From Pseudomonas sp. MAG733B (GTDB taxonomy: Bacteria; Pseudomonadota; Gammaproteobacteria; Pseudomonadales; Pseudomonadaceae): DNA of 64,000 bases. The position numbers and the translations under genes are program-made. This document shows positions 17,844 to 32,585 of the stretch, piece by piece. The notes under the pieces are model-generated. The model had not been told where the DNA came from and searched no databases. It saw nothing but the letters and a program-made list of their open reading frames with translations. The stretch is taken from positions 6,480,501 to 6,544,500 of the forward strand of contig NZ_CP145732.1 in NCBI RefSeq assembly GCF_036884845.1, given 5' to 3'. Position 1 is the first letter of the stretch. Each line of letters opens with the position of its first letter.

Positions 17844-17871
17844 GGTCATCAATATTCTTGAAATCGGCGCC

Positions 17872-18582
17872 ATGACCCAAGCACTCATCGAACTGTCCGA
17901 CCTGGGCTTCAGCTGGCCCGGTCACCCGCCGCTGCTGGACATCCCGGCGTTTCGCCTGGAACCGGGCGAAACCCTGTTCCTCAAAGGCCCCAGCGGCAGC
18001 GGCAAGACCACCCTGCTCGGCCTGCTCGGCGGCGTGCAGAAGCCTGATCGCGGCAGCATTCGCCTGCTCGGCCAGGAGCTGACCGAACTGTCGGCCGGCG
18101 CCCGCGATCATTTCCGCGTCGATCACACCGGCTACATCTTCCAGCAATTCAACCTGCTGCCGTTTCTGTCGGTGCGCGAGAACGTCGAACTGCCCTGCCA
18201 CTTCTCGAAACTGCGCGCCGAGCGCGCCAAACAGCGCCACGGCAGCGTCGATAAAGCGGCTGCCACCCTGCTTGCCCATTTGGGTTTAAAGGATGAAAAC
18301 ATCCTCAGTCGCCGTGCCGATTCCCTGTCCATCGGCCAGCAACAACGGGTAGCCGCCGCACGCGCGCTGATTGGTCAACCCGAGCTGGTGATCGCCGACG
18401 AGCCAACATCGGCCCTCGATTACGACGCCCGGGAAAACTTCATCCGACTGCTGTTCGCCGAATGCCGCGAAGCCGGGTCGAGCCTGTTGTTCGTCAGCCA
18501 TGACCAGAGCCTGGCGCCGCTGTTCGATCGCAACCTGTCGCTGGCCGAACTCAATCGCGCCGCCACCCCGTCCGAGGTCTGA
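17872..18582 (+). CDS. ABC transporter ATP-binding protein (LolD/MacB-type)
   Basis: 236 residues with Walker A GPSGSGKTT (about 44-52), the Q-loop IFQQFNLLPFLSV, signature LSIGQQQRVAAARAL, Walker B LVIADEPTSALD and the H-loop FVSHD. The sequence belongs to the LolD/MacB subclass, whose complexes perform mechanotransmission rather than classical import. It is followed by its permease with one base between stop and start. In this operon it probably works with the His-rich and DUF3299 periplasmic partners. Confidence 0.92.
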   Translation: MTQALIELSDLGFSWPGHPPLLDIPAFRLEPGETLFLKGPSGSGKTTLLGLLGGVQKPDRGSIRLLGQELTELSAGARDHFRVDHTGYIFQQFNLLPFLSVRENVELPCHFSKLRAERAKQRHGSVDKAAATLLAHLGLKDENILSRRADSLSIGQQQRVAAARALIGQPELVIADEPTSALDYDARENFIRLLFAECREAGSSLLFVSHDQSLAPLFDRNLSLAELNRAATPSEV

Positions 18583-18583
18583 G

Positions 18584-19849
18584 ATGTATTTGTTTCGTCT
18601 AGCCATGGCCAGCCTGGCTAACCGCCGCTTCACCGCGATCCTCACCGCGTTCGCCATCGCCCTGTCGGTGTGCCTGTTGCTGGCTGTAGAGCGGGTGCGC
18701 ACAGAGGCCAAAGCCAGTTTCGCCAGCACCATCAGCGGCACCGACCTGATTGTCGGCGCGCGCTCCGGCTCGGTGAACCTGTTGCTGTACTCAGTATTCC
18801 GCATCGGCAACGCCACCAACAACATTCGCTGGGACAGCTTCGAACACTTCGCCAGCAACCCGAAAGTGAAATGGGCGATCCCGATGTCCCTCGGCGACTC
18901 CCATCGCGGCTATCGGGTGATGGGCACCACCGAGGCCTACTTCGAGCATTACCAGTACGGTCGCCAGCAACACCTGGAACTGGCCGATGGCCGCGCCTTC
19001 GCCACCGACCCGTTCGAAGTGGTGCTCGGCGCCGAAGTCGCGGATGCGTTGAAGTACAAACTCGGCGACAAACTGGTACTCGCCCACGGCGTGGCGGCGA
19101 TCAGCCTGGTCAAGCACGACGACAAACCGTTCACCGTGGTCGGCATTTTCAAGCGCACCGGTACACCGGTGGACCGCACGCTGCACATCAGCCTCGGCGG
19201 GATGGAAGCGATTCACATCGATTGGCACAACGGTGTGCCGGCTCTTGGCAACGGGCGGATCAGCGCCGATCAGGCGCGCAACATGGACCTGACGCCACAA
19301 GCGATCACCGCGTTCATGCTCGGTCTCAATAGCAAGATTTCAACCTTTGCCCTGCAACGCGAGATCAACGAGTTCCGTGGCGAACCGATGCTGGCGATCC
19401 TGCCAGGCGTAGCGCTGCAAGAGTTGTGGAGTTTGATGAGCACCGCAGAAAAAGCCTTGTTCGTGGTCTCGTTGTTCGTGGTGCTGACCGGTTTGATCGG
19501 CATGCTCACGGCGATTCTCACCAGCCTCAACGAACGTCGCCGCGAGATGGCAATTTTGCGGTCAGTGGGCGCGCGTCCGTGGCATGTCGCGACGTTGCTG
19601 GTGCTGGAGGCGTTTGCCCTGGCACTGGCCGGCGTGGTCGCCGGCGTAGCGCTGCTTTACGTGGGCATCGCCGTGGCCCAGGGTTACGTGCAAGCCAATT
19701 ACGGCCTGTTTCTGCCGCTGGCCTGGCCCAGCGAATATGAATGGACGCTGCTCGGTGGCATTCTGATCGCCGCGCTGCTGATGGGCAGCGTGCCGGCCTG
19801 GCGCGCTTATCGCCAATCCTTGGCCGATGGCCTGTCGATCCGTTTATGA
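18584..19849 (+). CDS. ABC transporter permease, FtsX/MacB-like
   Basis: 421 residues from the ATG one base after the ATPase stop. One membrane helix near the N-terminus (FTAILTAFAIALSVCLLLAV) is followed by a large periplasmic domain of about 240 residues, then three C-terminal helices (ALFVVSLFVVLTGLIGMLTAI, LVLEAFALALAGVVAGVALLY and EWTLLGGILIAALLMGS). That four-helix layout with the cytoplasmic coupling motif RRREMAILRSVGARP is typical of MacB-type permeases. Stop overlaps a candidate ATG of the next gene. Confidence 0.92.
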   Translation: MYLFRLAMASLANRRFTAILTAFAIALSVCLLLAVERVRTEAKASFASTISGTDLIVGARSGSVNLLLYSVFRIGNATNNIRWDSFEHFASNPKVKWAIPMSLGDSHRGYRVMGTTEAYFEHYQYGRQQHLELADGRAFATDPFEVVLGAEVADALKYKLGDKLVLAHGVAAISLVKHDDKPFTVVGIFKRTGTPVDRTLHISLGGMEAIHIDWHNGVPALGNGRISADQARNMDLTPQAITAFMLGLNSKISTFALQREINEFRGEPMLAILPGVALQELWSLMSTAEKALFVVSLFVVLTGLIGMLTAILTSLNERRREMAILRSVGARPWHVATLLVLEAFALALAGVVAGVALLYVGIAVAQGYVQANYGLFLPLAWPSEYEWTLLGGILIAALLMGSVPAWRAYRQSLADGLSIRL

Positions 19850-19860
19850 GGACCTTGAAA

Positions 19861-20379
19861 ATGCCCCGCGCTGTTTTTGCGCTGTTGATGCTGGTCGCCC
19901 TCCCGCTGTGGGCAGCCGAGCCGAAAGAGCTGACCTGGTCGGAAATGATTCCACCGGACGCCGCACCCGAAGTGCCGAACATGACGCCGCTGCACGACAT
20001 GTCGAAGATGAGCGATGCTCTGTCCGCCGAGTCGGCGCCGGCAGCCAAGCAGGACATGCCAAATGCCCCCGTGGTCAAAGCGCTCGATGGGCAAAACATT
20101 CGCCTGCCGGGCTACATCGTGCCGCTGGAAGTGAGTGAAGACGGTCGTACCACGGACTTCCTGCTGGTGCCGTATTTCGGCGCATGCATCCATGTGCCGC
20201 CACCGCCGTCGAACCAGATAGTGCACGTCAAAAGCGAAGTGGGCGTGAAGCTTGACGAGTTGTATCAGCCGTACTGGATCGAAGGTGCGATGCAAGTCAA
20301 AGCGTCGACTAGCGAGTTGGCGGATGCCGGGTATCAGATGGAGGCGGAGAAGATTTATCTGTATGAATTGCCCGAGTGA
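19861..20379 (+). CDS. DUF3299 periplasmic protein
   Basis: 172 residues from the second ATG, which has GAGG nine bases upstream; an ATG at 19846 overlapping the permease stop is the alternative. A signal peptide (MPRAVFALLMLVALPLWAA) is evident. The family core is RLPGYIVPLEVSEDGRTTDFLLVPYFGACIHVPPPPSNQ, where the cysteine-histidine pair could bind metal. DUF3299 proteins are usually encoded next to these MacB-like transporters. Likely a periplasmic partner in zinc or lipoprotein trafficking; the exact job is unknown. Confidence 0.8.
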   Translation: MPRAVFALLMLVALPLWAAEPKELTWSEMIPPDAAPEVPNMTPLHDMSKMSDALSAESAPAAKQDMPNAPVVKALDGQNIRLPGYIVPLEVSEDGRTTDFLLVPYFGACIHVPPPPSNQIVHVKSEVGVKLDELYQPYWIEGAMQVKASTSELADAGYQMEAEKIYLYELPE

Positions 20380-20411
20380 ATCTGGCAGTCATGTGTTGTT
20401 TGATCGATAGT

Positions 20412-20485
20412 CATCGCTAGCAGGCTAGCTCCCACAATGGATCTGCATACACCGGACCAATGTGGGAGCTAGCCTGCTAGCGATG
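20412..20485. repeat. REP pair 7 (inverted)
   Basis: Arms CATCGCTAGCAGGCTAGCTC and the complementary GAGCTAGCCTGCTAGCGATG meet around a 25-bp centre. It separates the zinc operon from oprG. Same family as 31474-31562. Confidence 0.9.
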
Positions 20486-20528
20486 AGGCATTCAGAAACA
20501 CCACAAAAACCACCCCATCCCACTTTCA

Positions 20529-20577
20529 TTGAGCTGCGTCAAAAGACCAAATAGTTAGCCGGCTTACCATTGGACAT
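20529..20577 (+). promoter_or_regulatory. Anr/FNR-like box and promoter of oprG/ompW
   Basis: TTGAGCTGCGTCAA at 20529-20542 fits TTGAT-N4-ATCAA at 8 of 10 positions, with both invariant TTGA and TCAA. A TACCAT at 20565-20570 would be the -10 element, placing transcription start near 20577 and the box centre at exactly -41.5, the class II activator position. P. aeruginosa oprG is known to be Anr-dependent. Inferred, not measured. Confidence 0.55.
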
Positions 20578-20607
20578 CGAAAATTTTTAACGTCCTTTGG
20601 AGCCCCC

Positions 20608-21306
20608 ATGAACAAGTCCCTGCTCGGTGCCTCGCTGGTAGCACTAGCGCTCGCAGCCCCGCTCGCCCACGCCCACGAGGCCGGTGACATCATCCTTCGT
20701 GCCGGCGCGATCACCGTCAACCCGAAAGCCAATAGCTCCACCGTCAAGGTCGATCAAGGCCCGCTGAGCGGCGCCGATCTGGGTGGCAAGGCGACCATGA
20801 GCAGCGACACGCAGCTGGGCCTCAACTTCGCCTACATGCTCACCAACAATTGGGGTATCGAACTGCTCGCGGCCACGCCGTTCGAGCATGACGTGAAACT
20901 CAAGGGCACGGCGCTGCCTGCGGCCAACGGCAAACTCGGTTCGCTGAAACACCTGCCGCCGACCCTGAGCGTGGTCTATTACCCGCTGGACGCGAAGTCT
21001 GCCTTCCAGCCGTACGTGGGCGCTGGTATCAACTACACCTGGATCTACGACGAACACGTCGGCAGCGAAGCCAGCGCCAACGGTTTCAGCAACTTCAAGG
21101 CGAAGAATTCCTGGGGCATGGCCTGGCAGGTCGGCGCCGACTACATGCTGACCGACCGCGTGATGATCAACGCCCAAGTGCGTTATATCGACATCGATAC
21201 CCGTGCCACTGTTGAAAACGACGCCGTGGCACCAGGCACTCGGGCACGGGTGAACGTGGACGTCGATCCGTTCATCTACATGGTCGGTCTGGGTTACAAG
21301 TTCTAA
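20608..21306 (+). CDS. oprG: Outer-membrane protein OprG (OmpW family)
   Basis: 232 residues with a signal peptide (MNKSLLGASLVALALAAPLAHA) and mature start HEAGDIILRAGAITVNPKANS, a hallmark of OmpW. It forms an eight-stranded barrel ending in an aromatic residue (VGLGYKF). The family is thought to pass small hydrophobic molecules or amino acids through a lateral opening. An Anr-like box upstream suggests induction at low oxygen. It is followed by a terminator shared with the convergent epimerase gene. Confidence 0.92.
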   Translation: MNKSLLGASLVALALAAPLAHAHEAGDIILRAGAITVNPKANSSTVKVDQGPLSGADLGGKATMSSDTQLGLNFAYMLTNNWGIELLAATPFEHDVKLKGTALPAANGKLGSLKHLPPTLSVVYYPLDAKSAFQPYVGAGINYTWIYDEHVGSEASANGFSNFKAKNSWGMAWQVGADYMLTDRVMINAQVRYIDIDTRATVENDAVAPGTRARVNVDVDPFIYMVGLGYKF

Positions 21307-21364
21307 GGATTCACGTGGTGGTGAATGGATCGCTCCCAAGCTCTGCAAGGGAACGATCAGCAAC

Positions 21365-21394
21365 AAAAAAAGGCGCCTCAACAGGCGCCTTTTT
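21365..21394. terminator. Bidirectional rho-independent terminator (oprG / epimerase)
   Basis: AAAAAAAGGCGCCT...AGGCGCCTTTTT forms a stem of seven GC-rich pairs with A and T tracts on both sides. It serves convergent oprG and the epimerase gene, whose TAG stop abuts it. Confidence 0.88.
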
Positions 21395-22316
<922 letters not shown>

Positions 22317-22324
<8 letters not shown>

Positions 22325-23201
22325 GGCGATAGAACCTGTCCAGTAAGCCCGGAAGCGCCGCACGCCAGGCGCGTGGCTTGATCCCGAAGGTGTGAAGGAT
22401 TTTTTTGCAGGCCAGCACCGCGTGTTGCGGTTCTTCGGCGGCGTCCGGTCGCGCGGCGTGAGCCTGGGCGGTCGGCGCTTCAATGGCCAGCGGATGCAGG
22501 GCCCGCGCTTCGGTGAGAATCGCCTGCCCCAGCGCCAGCGGCGTGGTCGCCTCGTGCCCGGCGTAGTGGTAGGTGCCCCACAGCGGCGCTGCGCAATCGA
22601 GTTGCTTGAGCACCGAAATGATCACCCGGGCAGCGTCGTCCACCGGCGTCGGATTACCCCGGCGGTCGTCGGCCATCAGCAGCTCTTCAGGTTGTTCGGC
22701 CCGACCGAGGAAACGCCCGAGGGTGCCGTCGGGGCTGTCGTCGAGCAGCCAGCCGAAACGCAGCAGCACGTGCTGCGGGCAAGTGGCGCGCACGCTCTGC
22801 TCGATCCGCCACAGCGCCTGACCGCGCTGGCCCAGAGGCACCGGCTCGTCTTTTTCGCTGTAGGCGGTGGCGCGGGAGCCGTCGAACACGCGGTAACTCG
22901 AAGGCTGCACCAGCACGATATTGTGGTGCTGGCACAGTTCGGCCAGGCGCTCGACCGCGCGTTCCTGCCCGGCCAGACGCTGTTCGCTGACCGCTTCGGC
23001 CTGGAACCAGTCGAAGTAGTAGGCGAGGTTGATCAACGCGTCCGGACGGGTGTCGTCGAGCAGTTGCGTCAGGCTCGCGGCATCCCAGCCGTCTTGCGGC
23101 GGGCGGGGGGCGAGGAAACCGATGTCTTCCTCCGCACCGAGGCGAATCAGCGCCTGCCCAAGGGCATTTCCGCCGCCCAGTAACATAAGGCGCATTCGCA
23201 T
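22317..23201 (-). CDS. RmlD-like sugar-nucleotide reductase (SDR superfamily)
   Basis: 294 residues, beginning MRMRLMLLGGGNALGQALIRLG, where the glycine-rich loop takes the NAD(P) site. Middle motifs such as DTRPDALINLAYY and VQPSSYRVFDG resemble dTDP-4-dehydrorhamnose reductases, but the usual YxxxK is not obvious at the expected point, so activity is uncertain. It is co-transcribed with the epimerase through an 8-bp overlap. The 310-bp region to lhr upstream holds a REP pair and no other gene that I can see. Confidence 0.75.
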
Positions 23202-23350
23202 AGAGTCAGCAGGCCCAGTCTGATTGGAACGATGGCTTTATCGGCATCACCCGCAGGCGATACCGTTGATAGTTGCCGGAATCGTTGCATTTTGCGGGTT
23301 TAGTGCGCAACCGTCATCCGTAAAGTGTAGATGTCCGGGATTTCAGCGCG

Positions 23351-23454
23351 CCCCTGTGGCGAGGGAGCTTGCTCCCGCTGGGCTGCGAAGCGGCCCCAAA
23401 TTGCTGGCGACTGCTTCGCAGTCGAACGGGAGCAAGCTCCCTCGCCACAGGGGG
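23351..23454. repeat. REP pair 8 (inverted)
   Basis: Arms CCCCTGTGGCGAGGGAGCTT and the complement AAGCTCCCTCGCCACAGGGG, perfect over 20 bp, with an internal GCTGCGAAGC/GCTTCGCAG. It lies in the 310-bp divergent region between the RmlD-like gene and lhr, where no other feature was found. This is one of two pairs in the window that sit between divergent or start-proximal genes rather than at gene ends. Confidence 0.9.
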
Positions 23455-23511
23455 GATTAATAAACCGAGCGGTACTTGCATCTTCCCGTCCTCACCCGCA
23501 TAAATCACTCC

Positions 23512-27813
<4,302 letters not shown>

Positions 27814-27826
27814 TGTTGACTGGGGC

Positions 27827-27930
27827 GGCCTCTTCGCGGGCAAGCCCGCTCCCACAGGAATTTCCTTGTGAATGCAAATTTCCAAAACAACAAAGATCAC
27901 TGTGGGAGCGGGCTTGCCCGCGATGAGGCC
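27827..27930. repeat. REP pair 9 (inverted)
   Basis: GGCCTCTTCGCGGGCAAGCC...GCTCCCACA and its counterpart TGTGGGAGCGGGCTTGCCCG...GAGGCC. It sits between convergent lhr and the mechanosensitive channel gene. Confidence 0.9.
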
Positions 27931-27946
27931 AGCACTGCCACTAGAG

Positions 27947-30073
27947 CTATTGAGGCCTCGGCCGCTCCGGCATCAACACCGACGAATGTTCCGGCTCCAC
28001 AACGCCATCCTGCGGCGGCTCAGGATGCCGCGGCATCAAAACCTGCTGTGGATAAGTCTGCGCGAAATGCACCCACGGGCTGTTATCCACAAGCTTTTTC
28101 AAACGCTGGTTGAACGCCCGGCTCACCGTATACTGCCCACCCGACACGGTCCGAAACTGCGCCGTCAGCACCACACCGTTGAGGTCCATCTTGTCGACGC
28201 CGAACACATCCAGCGGCCCTTGCAGGTTGTACCGCAGGAACGGGTCATCGCTGATGGAATGCCCGGCCTCGCGGATCAGTTCGATGGCCTTGTCGACATC
28301 GGTGTCGTAAGTGAACTGCACCGAAAAGAACGCATAGGCAAATTGCCGCGATTGGTTGGTTACCGCCTTGATCTGGCCGAACGGCACCGAGTGCACAAAG
28401 CCCTTGCCGTCACGCAGGCGCAAAGTGCGAATGGTCAGGCCCTCGACGGTGCCGGCGTGCCCGGAATCGAGCACCACCCAGTCGCCGATGGACAGTGTGT
28501 CTTCGATGATGATGAACAACCCGGTAATCACGTCCTGCACCAGTTGCTGGGAACCGAAACCAATGGCCAGACCGATAACGCCGGCACCGGCCAGGAACGG
28601 TGCAACGTTGATCCCAAGATTGGCCATGGTGGTAATCGCGCAGATCACCACCAGGATGATTTTGATCGCGTTGCGCAACAGCGGCAGGATGGTTTTCACC
28701 CGCGTGCTCGGCTGACGCGCCGAGCGTTTGTTGGCCGGTGGTTTCAGGGCTTCCTGAATCGCCGTGTCGAGCACGACCCAGACCATCCAGGTGATCAGGA
28801 AGATCAAACCGATATGACTCAGCGAATCACTGATCGCCCGACCAACCGCATTGCTCACCGCGAAATCGAACAGCGATACCCCCCAGATGCGCCCCAGGAT
28901 GTCGATGAACACAATGGCCATGGCAATGCGCAGCAAAGCGTGGGACAGGTTCAGAAACCGCTCTTTGTAGGCGCTGCTGCGGCGCACGTCCGCTTCACTG
29001 CGCGACTTGAACAAGTGATGCAGCGTGGTGCTCAGGAACACCGTGGCAATCAGCAAGACCGTGGTGAACAGCGCACTGCGCAGCACTTGCTGATTGTCAT
29101 CGCTGACGCTGATCAGATTGATGATCGACACCAGCACCATCAACAGAATCGGCCAATACCAGAGCCCGGAAAAAATCCGCAGGGTTTCTCGCAGCGCCGG
29201 CTGTTTGCGACGCTGGGCGAGCGGCAGGATCCGGATCAGCTGAGCCACCGGACGGCGCAGGCGAATCACCAGCAACCCAAAGGAAATCGAGGCCGCCAGA
29301 CCGGTAAAGACCGCGATGCTGCTGGTGAGGTTGTTGCCCAGCTGATGAGCGATCTGCGGACTGGTCAGGGCATCGCTGAGGGCGACGAGGAAGCCGATCG
29401 CGAACAGCGGTCGCGGACTTTCCTGACGGATGATTTGCACTGCCCGACGTTTGTGGCCGGAATTGAACAGCACCACCAACGACATCACCAACGACGCCGC
29501 GAACACTCCACTGCTGGTGGCGTAGGCAAAACACAGCGCCAGCGCCCGACCGGCCGATACTGGTAAAAACTGGCTGGCATAGATTGTCAGCGGCAGGCTG
29601 ACCACGGCCGGAATGCTGTAGGGCAACACGTAACCGAGCAAGGCCTGGCCACGCTCGCGGCTGAGCAGCAAACGATGTTCACACAGGCGCTGCGCCGACC
29701 ATTTCCCGAGCAACCAGAGCGAGGCGAAAACCGCTGCCCAGACCAAGGTCAGTAACAGGAAATCCCCTGTCACGCTCCAGCTCGAACGGGCGGAGGGCTG
29801 ATTGACCAGTTGATCCACTTCATCCGCCGCCCGATCGGCGCGCAGACGCCAGGCGTCAACGAGGTTTTCGTTGAGATCGAGTTTGTTCTGCACCTCGTCA
29901 ATGCTTGAACTGATGGCACCTAGCAAGCCGCCCTGCACCAACGGTTCCGGGTGTGCCGGAGGTGTTGCGGCCGTAGCACTTGCAGGCAGGCCCGGGATGG
30001 CGGCCGCTTCCAGTTCCTCGCTGCCCAGAAACAGCAACGCGCCGAGTAACACCGCGGTCTTGAGCTTGATCAA
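27947..30073 (-). CDS. MscS-family mechanosensitive ion channel, large N-terminal extension
   Basis: 708 residues with a signal-like N-terminus (MIKLKTAVLLGALLFLG), a periplasmic helical linker (about 30-110) and around nine to eleven membrane segments. The last segment and the beta domain form the conserved MscS pore (NLGINVAPFLAGAGVIGLAIGFGSQQLVQDVITGLFIIIEDTLSIGD is the family core, cited by position near 500-545 and given in part only: GVIGLAIGFGSQ, LVQDVITGLF). It relieves osmotic pressure. The size resembles MscM/YbiO-type homologues. It is convergent with lhr and divergent from an MFS gene. Confidence 0.9.
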   Translation of the reverse strand: MIKLKTAVLLGALLFLGSEELEAAAIPGLPASATAATPPAHPEPLVQGGLLGAISSSIDEVQNKLDLNENLVDAWRLRADRAADEVDQLVNQPSARSSWSVTGDFLLLTLVWAAVFASLWLLGKWSAQRLCEHRLLLSRERGQALLGYVLPYSIPAVVSLPLTIYASQFLPVSAGRALALCFAYATSSGVFAASLVMSLVVLFNSGHKRRAVQIIRQESPRPLFAIGFLVALSDALTSPQIAHQLGNNLTSSIAVFTGLAASISFGLLVIRLRRPVAQLIRILPLAQRRKQPALRETLRIFSGLWYWPILLMVLVSIINLISVSDDNQQVLRSALFTTVLLIATVFLSTTLHHLFKSRSEADVRRSSAYKERFLNLSHALLRIAMAIVFIDILGRIWGVSLFDFAVSNAVGRAISDSLSHIGLIFLITWMVWVVLDTAIQEALKPPANKRSARQPSTRVKTILPLLRNAIKIILVVICAITTMANLGINVAPFLAGAGVIGLAIGFGSQQLVQDVITGLFIIIEDTLSIGDWVVLDSGHAGTVEGLTIRTLRLRDGKGFVHSVPFGQIKAVTNQSRQFAYAFFSVQFTYDTDVDKAIELIREAGHSISDDPFLRYNLQGPLDVFGVDKMDLNGVVLTAQFRTVSGGQYTVSRAFNQRLKKLVDNSPWVHFAQTYPQQVLMPRHPEPPQDGVVEPEHSSVLMPERPRPQ

Positions 30074-30262
30074 CGCCTCCGCTCCTTTGGATAAGACTGT
30101 AAGGAACTGATCGACAAATACCGGACTAGTTCGCAGGTGACCCGCATCCGCCCGGCAATCTTTGCGTTCAAGACAAATATCAAATGCTCATCCCTGTATT
30201 TTTCCGCACAACTCAAACCCCGACACTGCGCTCCATCAAATCAATCCACCGGAGTTGCAGCC

Positions 30263-31465
30263 ATGCCCATTGCCTTGCTCGCGCTGACCCTCAGCGCCTT
30301 TGCCATCGGGACGACCGAGTTCGTCATCGTTGGCCTGCTACCGACCATCGGCGCCGACCTCGGCGTCAGCCTGCCGTCCGCCGGCCTGCTGGTCAGCCTC
30401 TATGCATTGGGAGTCGCCGTCGGCGCCCCGGTGCTGACCGCCCTGACCGGCAAAGTGCCGCGCAAATTGTTGCTGTTGTCGTTGATGGTGCTGTTCACCC
30501 TCGGCAATCTGCTGGCGTGGAAAGCACCGAGCTACGAGTCGCTGATCCTGGCGCGGATCGTCACCGGCCTGGCCCACGGGGTGTTTTTCTCGATCGGTTC
30601 GACCATCGCCACCAGTCTAGTGCCCAAGGAAAAAGCCGCCAGCGCGATCGCCATCATGTTCACTGGCCTGACCGTGGCCTTGGTTACCGGCGTGCCGTTG
30701 GGTACCTTCATCGGTCAGCATTTCGGCTGGCGTGAAACCTTCCTCGCGGTGTCGGCATTGGGCGTAATCGCCTTTATCGGCAGCCTGCTCTATGTGCCGA
30801 AAAACATCGCCCACAGCAAACCTGCGTCGCTGCTACAGCAATTGCAGGTACTCAAACAGCCTCGGTTGCTGCTGGTGTACGCCATGACCGCTGTGGGTTA
30901 CGGCGGATCGTTCATCGCGTTCACCTTTCTGGCGCCGATTCTTCAGGACATCTCGGGTTTCAGCGCCAGCACCGTTAGCCTGGTGTTGCTGGTCTACGGC
31001 ATCTCGGTGGCCGTCGGCAACATCTGGGGCGGCAAACTGGCGGACAAACGCGGCCCGATCAGCGCCCTGAAAATCATCTTCGCCCTGCTCGCCGCCGTGC
31101 TGTTCGTGCTGACCTTCACCGCCGGCAATCCATGGCTGGCGCTGGCTACCGTGCTGGTGTGGGGGGCCGTGGCGTTCGGCAACGTGCCGGGGTTGCAGGT
31201 TTATGTGGTGCGTCAGGCCGAACATCACACGCCGCACGCGGTGGATGTAGCGTCCGGCCTGAACATTGCGGCATTCAACCTCGGTATCGCCGGTGGCGCG
31301 TGGGGCGGTGGCTTGATCGTTGCCCACATGGGCTTGATCCATACCGCGTGGATTGGCGGGCTGGTGGTGCTGGTGGCACTGGCACTGACGGCGTGGAGCG
31401 GTCGACTGGATTGCCTCGGTCCGGTGTATGCCGAGAGCTCGACCCGCGTCGTCGCCGGTCACTGA
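30263..31465 (+). CDS. MFS transporter, AraJ/YdhP-like drug or sugar exporter
   Basis: 400 residues from the ATG at 30263 with GGAG seven bases upstream. An upstream frame exists but lacks family similarity. Twelve membrane segments are visible, starting LLALTLSAFAIGTTEFVIVG. The DHA1 motif GVPLGTFIGQHFGWRETF and the loop LADKRGP fit proton-driven exporters of the AraJ/YdhP group. Substrate is unknown. The 189-bp upstream region is divergent with the channel gene and shows no obvious operator. Confidence 0.87.
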   Translation: MPIALLALTLSAFAIGTTEFVIVGLLPTIGADLGVSLPSAGLLVSLYALGVAVGAPVLTALTGKVPRKLLLLSLMVLFTLGNLLAWKAPSYESLILARIVTGLAHGVFFSIGSTIATSLVPKEKAASAIAIMFTGLTVALVTGVPLGTFIGQHFGWRETFLAVSALGVIAFIGSLLYVPKNIAHSKPASLLQQLQVLKQPRLLLVYAMTAVGYGGSFIAFTFLAPILQDISGFSASTVSLVLLVYGISVAVGNIWGGKLADKRGPISALKIIFALLAAVLFVLTFTAGNPWLALATVLVWGAVAFGNVPGLQVYVVRQAEHHTPHAVDVASGLNIAAFNLGIAGGAWGGGLIVAHMGLIHTAWIGGLVVLVALALTAWSGRLDCLGPVYAESSTRVVAGH

Positions 31466-31473
31466 TAAACCCT

Positions 31474-31562
31474 TGTGGGAGCTAGCCTGCTAGCGATGGC
31501 GGTAGATCAGCCAACATTGATGTGTCTGACAGACCGCTATCGCTAGCAGGCTAGCTCCCACA
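31474..31562. repeat. REP pair 10 (inverted)
   Basis: TGTGGGAGCTAGCCTGCTAG and the complement CTAGCAGGCTAGCTCCCACA around a 49-bp centre. Between the MFS gene and the DUF72 operon. Same family as pair 7. Confidence 0.9.
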
Positions 31563-31658
31563 TTTGAATTCGTGGTGCCTACCGTCCGTAGCCCCACCGA
31601 AACTTTCGTCACCGCCCCGCAGTCAGCAAAGGAATGGGGCATTCGGACGGGAGGCGAC

Positions 31659-32585
31659 ATGGCGGCGATTCACATCGGAATTTCAGGTTGGCGCTACACG
31701 CCCTGGCGGGGGGATTTCTACCCAAAGGGCTTACCGCAGAGACGCGAGTTGCAATTCGCGTCGCGGGCGGTCAACAGCATCGAAATCAATGGATCGTTTT
31801 ACGCCTTGCAACGGCCGGAACGCTATGCCCAGTGGTACGCCGAAACCCCACCGAACTTCGTGTTCAGCGTCAAGGCTCCGCGTTTCATCACCCACATAAA
31901 ACGTCTGCGGGACATCCATAAACCCTTGGCGAATTTCTTTGCTTCCGGGGTTCTGGAGCTCAAGGAAAAGCTTGGGCCGATCCTCTGGCAGTTTCCACCC
32001 AACTTCAAATTCGATGCCGAGCTGTTCGAAAACTTCCTCGAACAATTACCCCACGACACCGAACAGGCGGCCGCCCTCGCCCGCCAGCACGACTCGCATC
32101 TGCATGGTCACGCCAGCCTCAAGGCGTACAAGAAAAAACCTGTGCGCCACGCCGTGGAGATCCGCAACGACAGCTTCGTCGACGCGGCCTTCGTCCGCCT
32201 GCTCAAGCGCTACAACACGGCTCTGGTGATCGCCGACACCGCCGGTAAATGGCCGTATCGCGAAGACATCACCAGCGATTTCGTTTACCTGCGTCTGCAC
32301 GGTGCCGAAGAACTCTACGCCAGCGGTTACACATCGCAGGCACTGAAACGCTGGGGCGACCGGATCGAGGCCTGGCATCACGGCAAGCAACCACACGACC
32401 CGCAGTTGATCGCGCCCAGACTGAAGGCCAGAGCCCGCAAGTCCCGCGAGGTGTTCTGCTATTTCGATAACGACATCAAGGTCCGCGCGCCTTTCGATGC
32501 CAGGCGGCTGCTGGAGCGTTTCGATCTCGCCAAAGACTTGCTCACTGCCCCCGGCGAACCCGTTACCGAAGGAGCGCTGCCATGA
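31659..32585 (+). CDS. DUF72 (YecE-type) protein
   Basis: 308 residues from the ATG at 31659, preceded by a GGGAGG ribosome site. The family start [18 protein letters not shown] and the segment [23 protein letters not shown] are characteristic of the TIM-barrel-like DUF72 fold. Its biochemical role is not established. Its stop overlaps the start of the endonuclease-like gene by 4 bp, so it leads the ybhP-clsB-ybhN operon, which suggests but does not prove a link to membrane lipids. Confidence 0.85.
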   Translation: MAAIHIGISGWRYTPWRGDFYPKGLPQRRELQFASRAVNSIEINGSFYALQRPERYAQWYAETPPNFVFSVKAPRFITHIKRLRDIHKPLANFFASGVLELKEKLGPILWQFPPNFKFDAELFENFLEQLPHDTEQAAALARQHDSHLHGHASLKAYKKKPVRHAVEIRNDSFVDAAFVRLLKRYNTALVIADTAGKWPYREDITSDFVYLRLHGAEELYASGYTSQALKRWGDRIEAWHHGKQPHDPQLIAPRLKARARKSREVFCYFDNDIKVRAPFDARRLLERFDLAKDLLTAPGEPVTEGALP

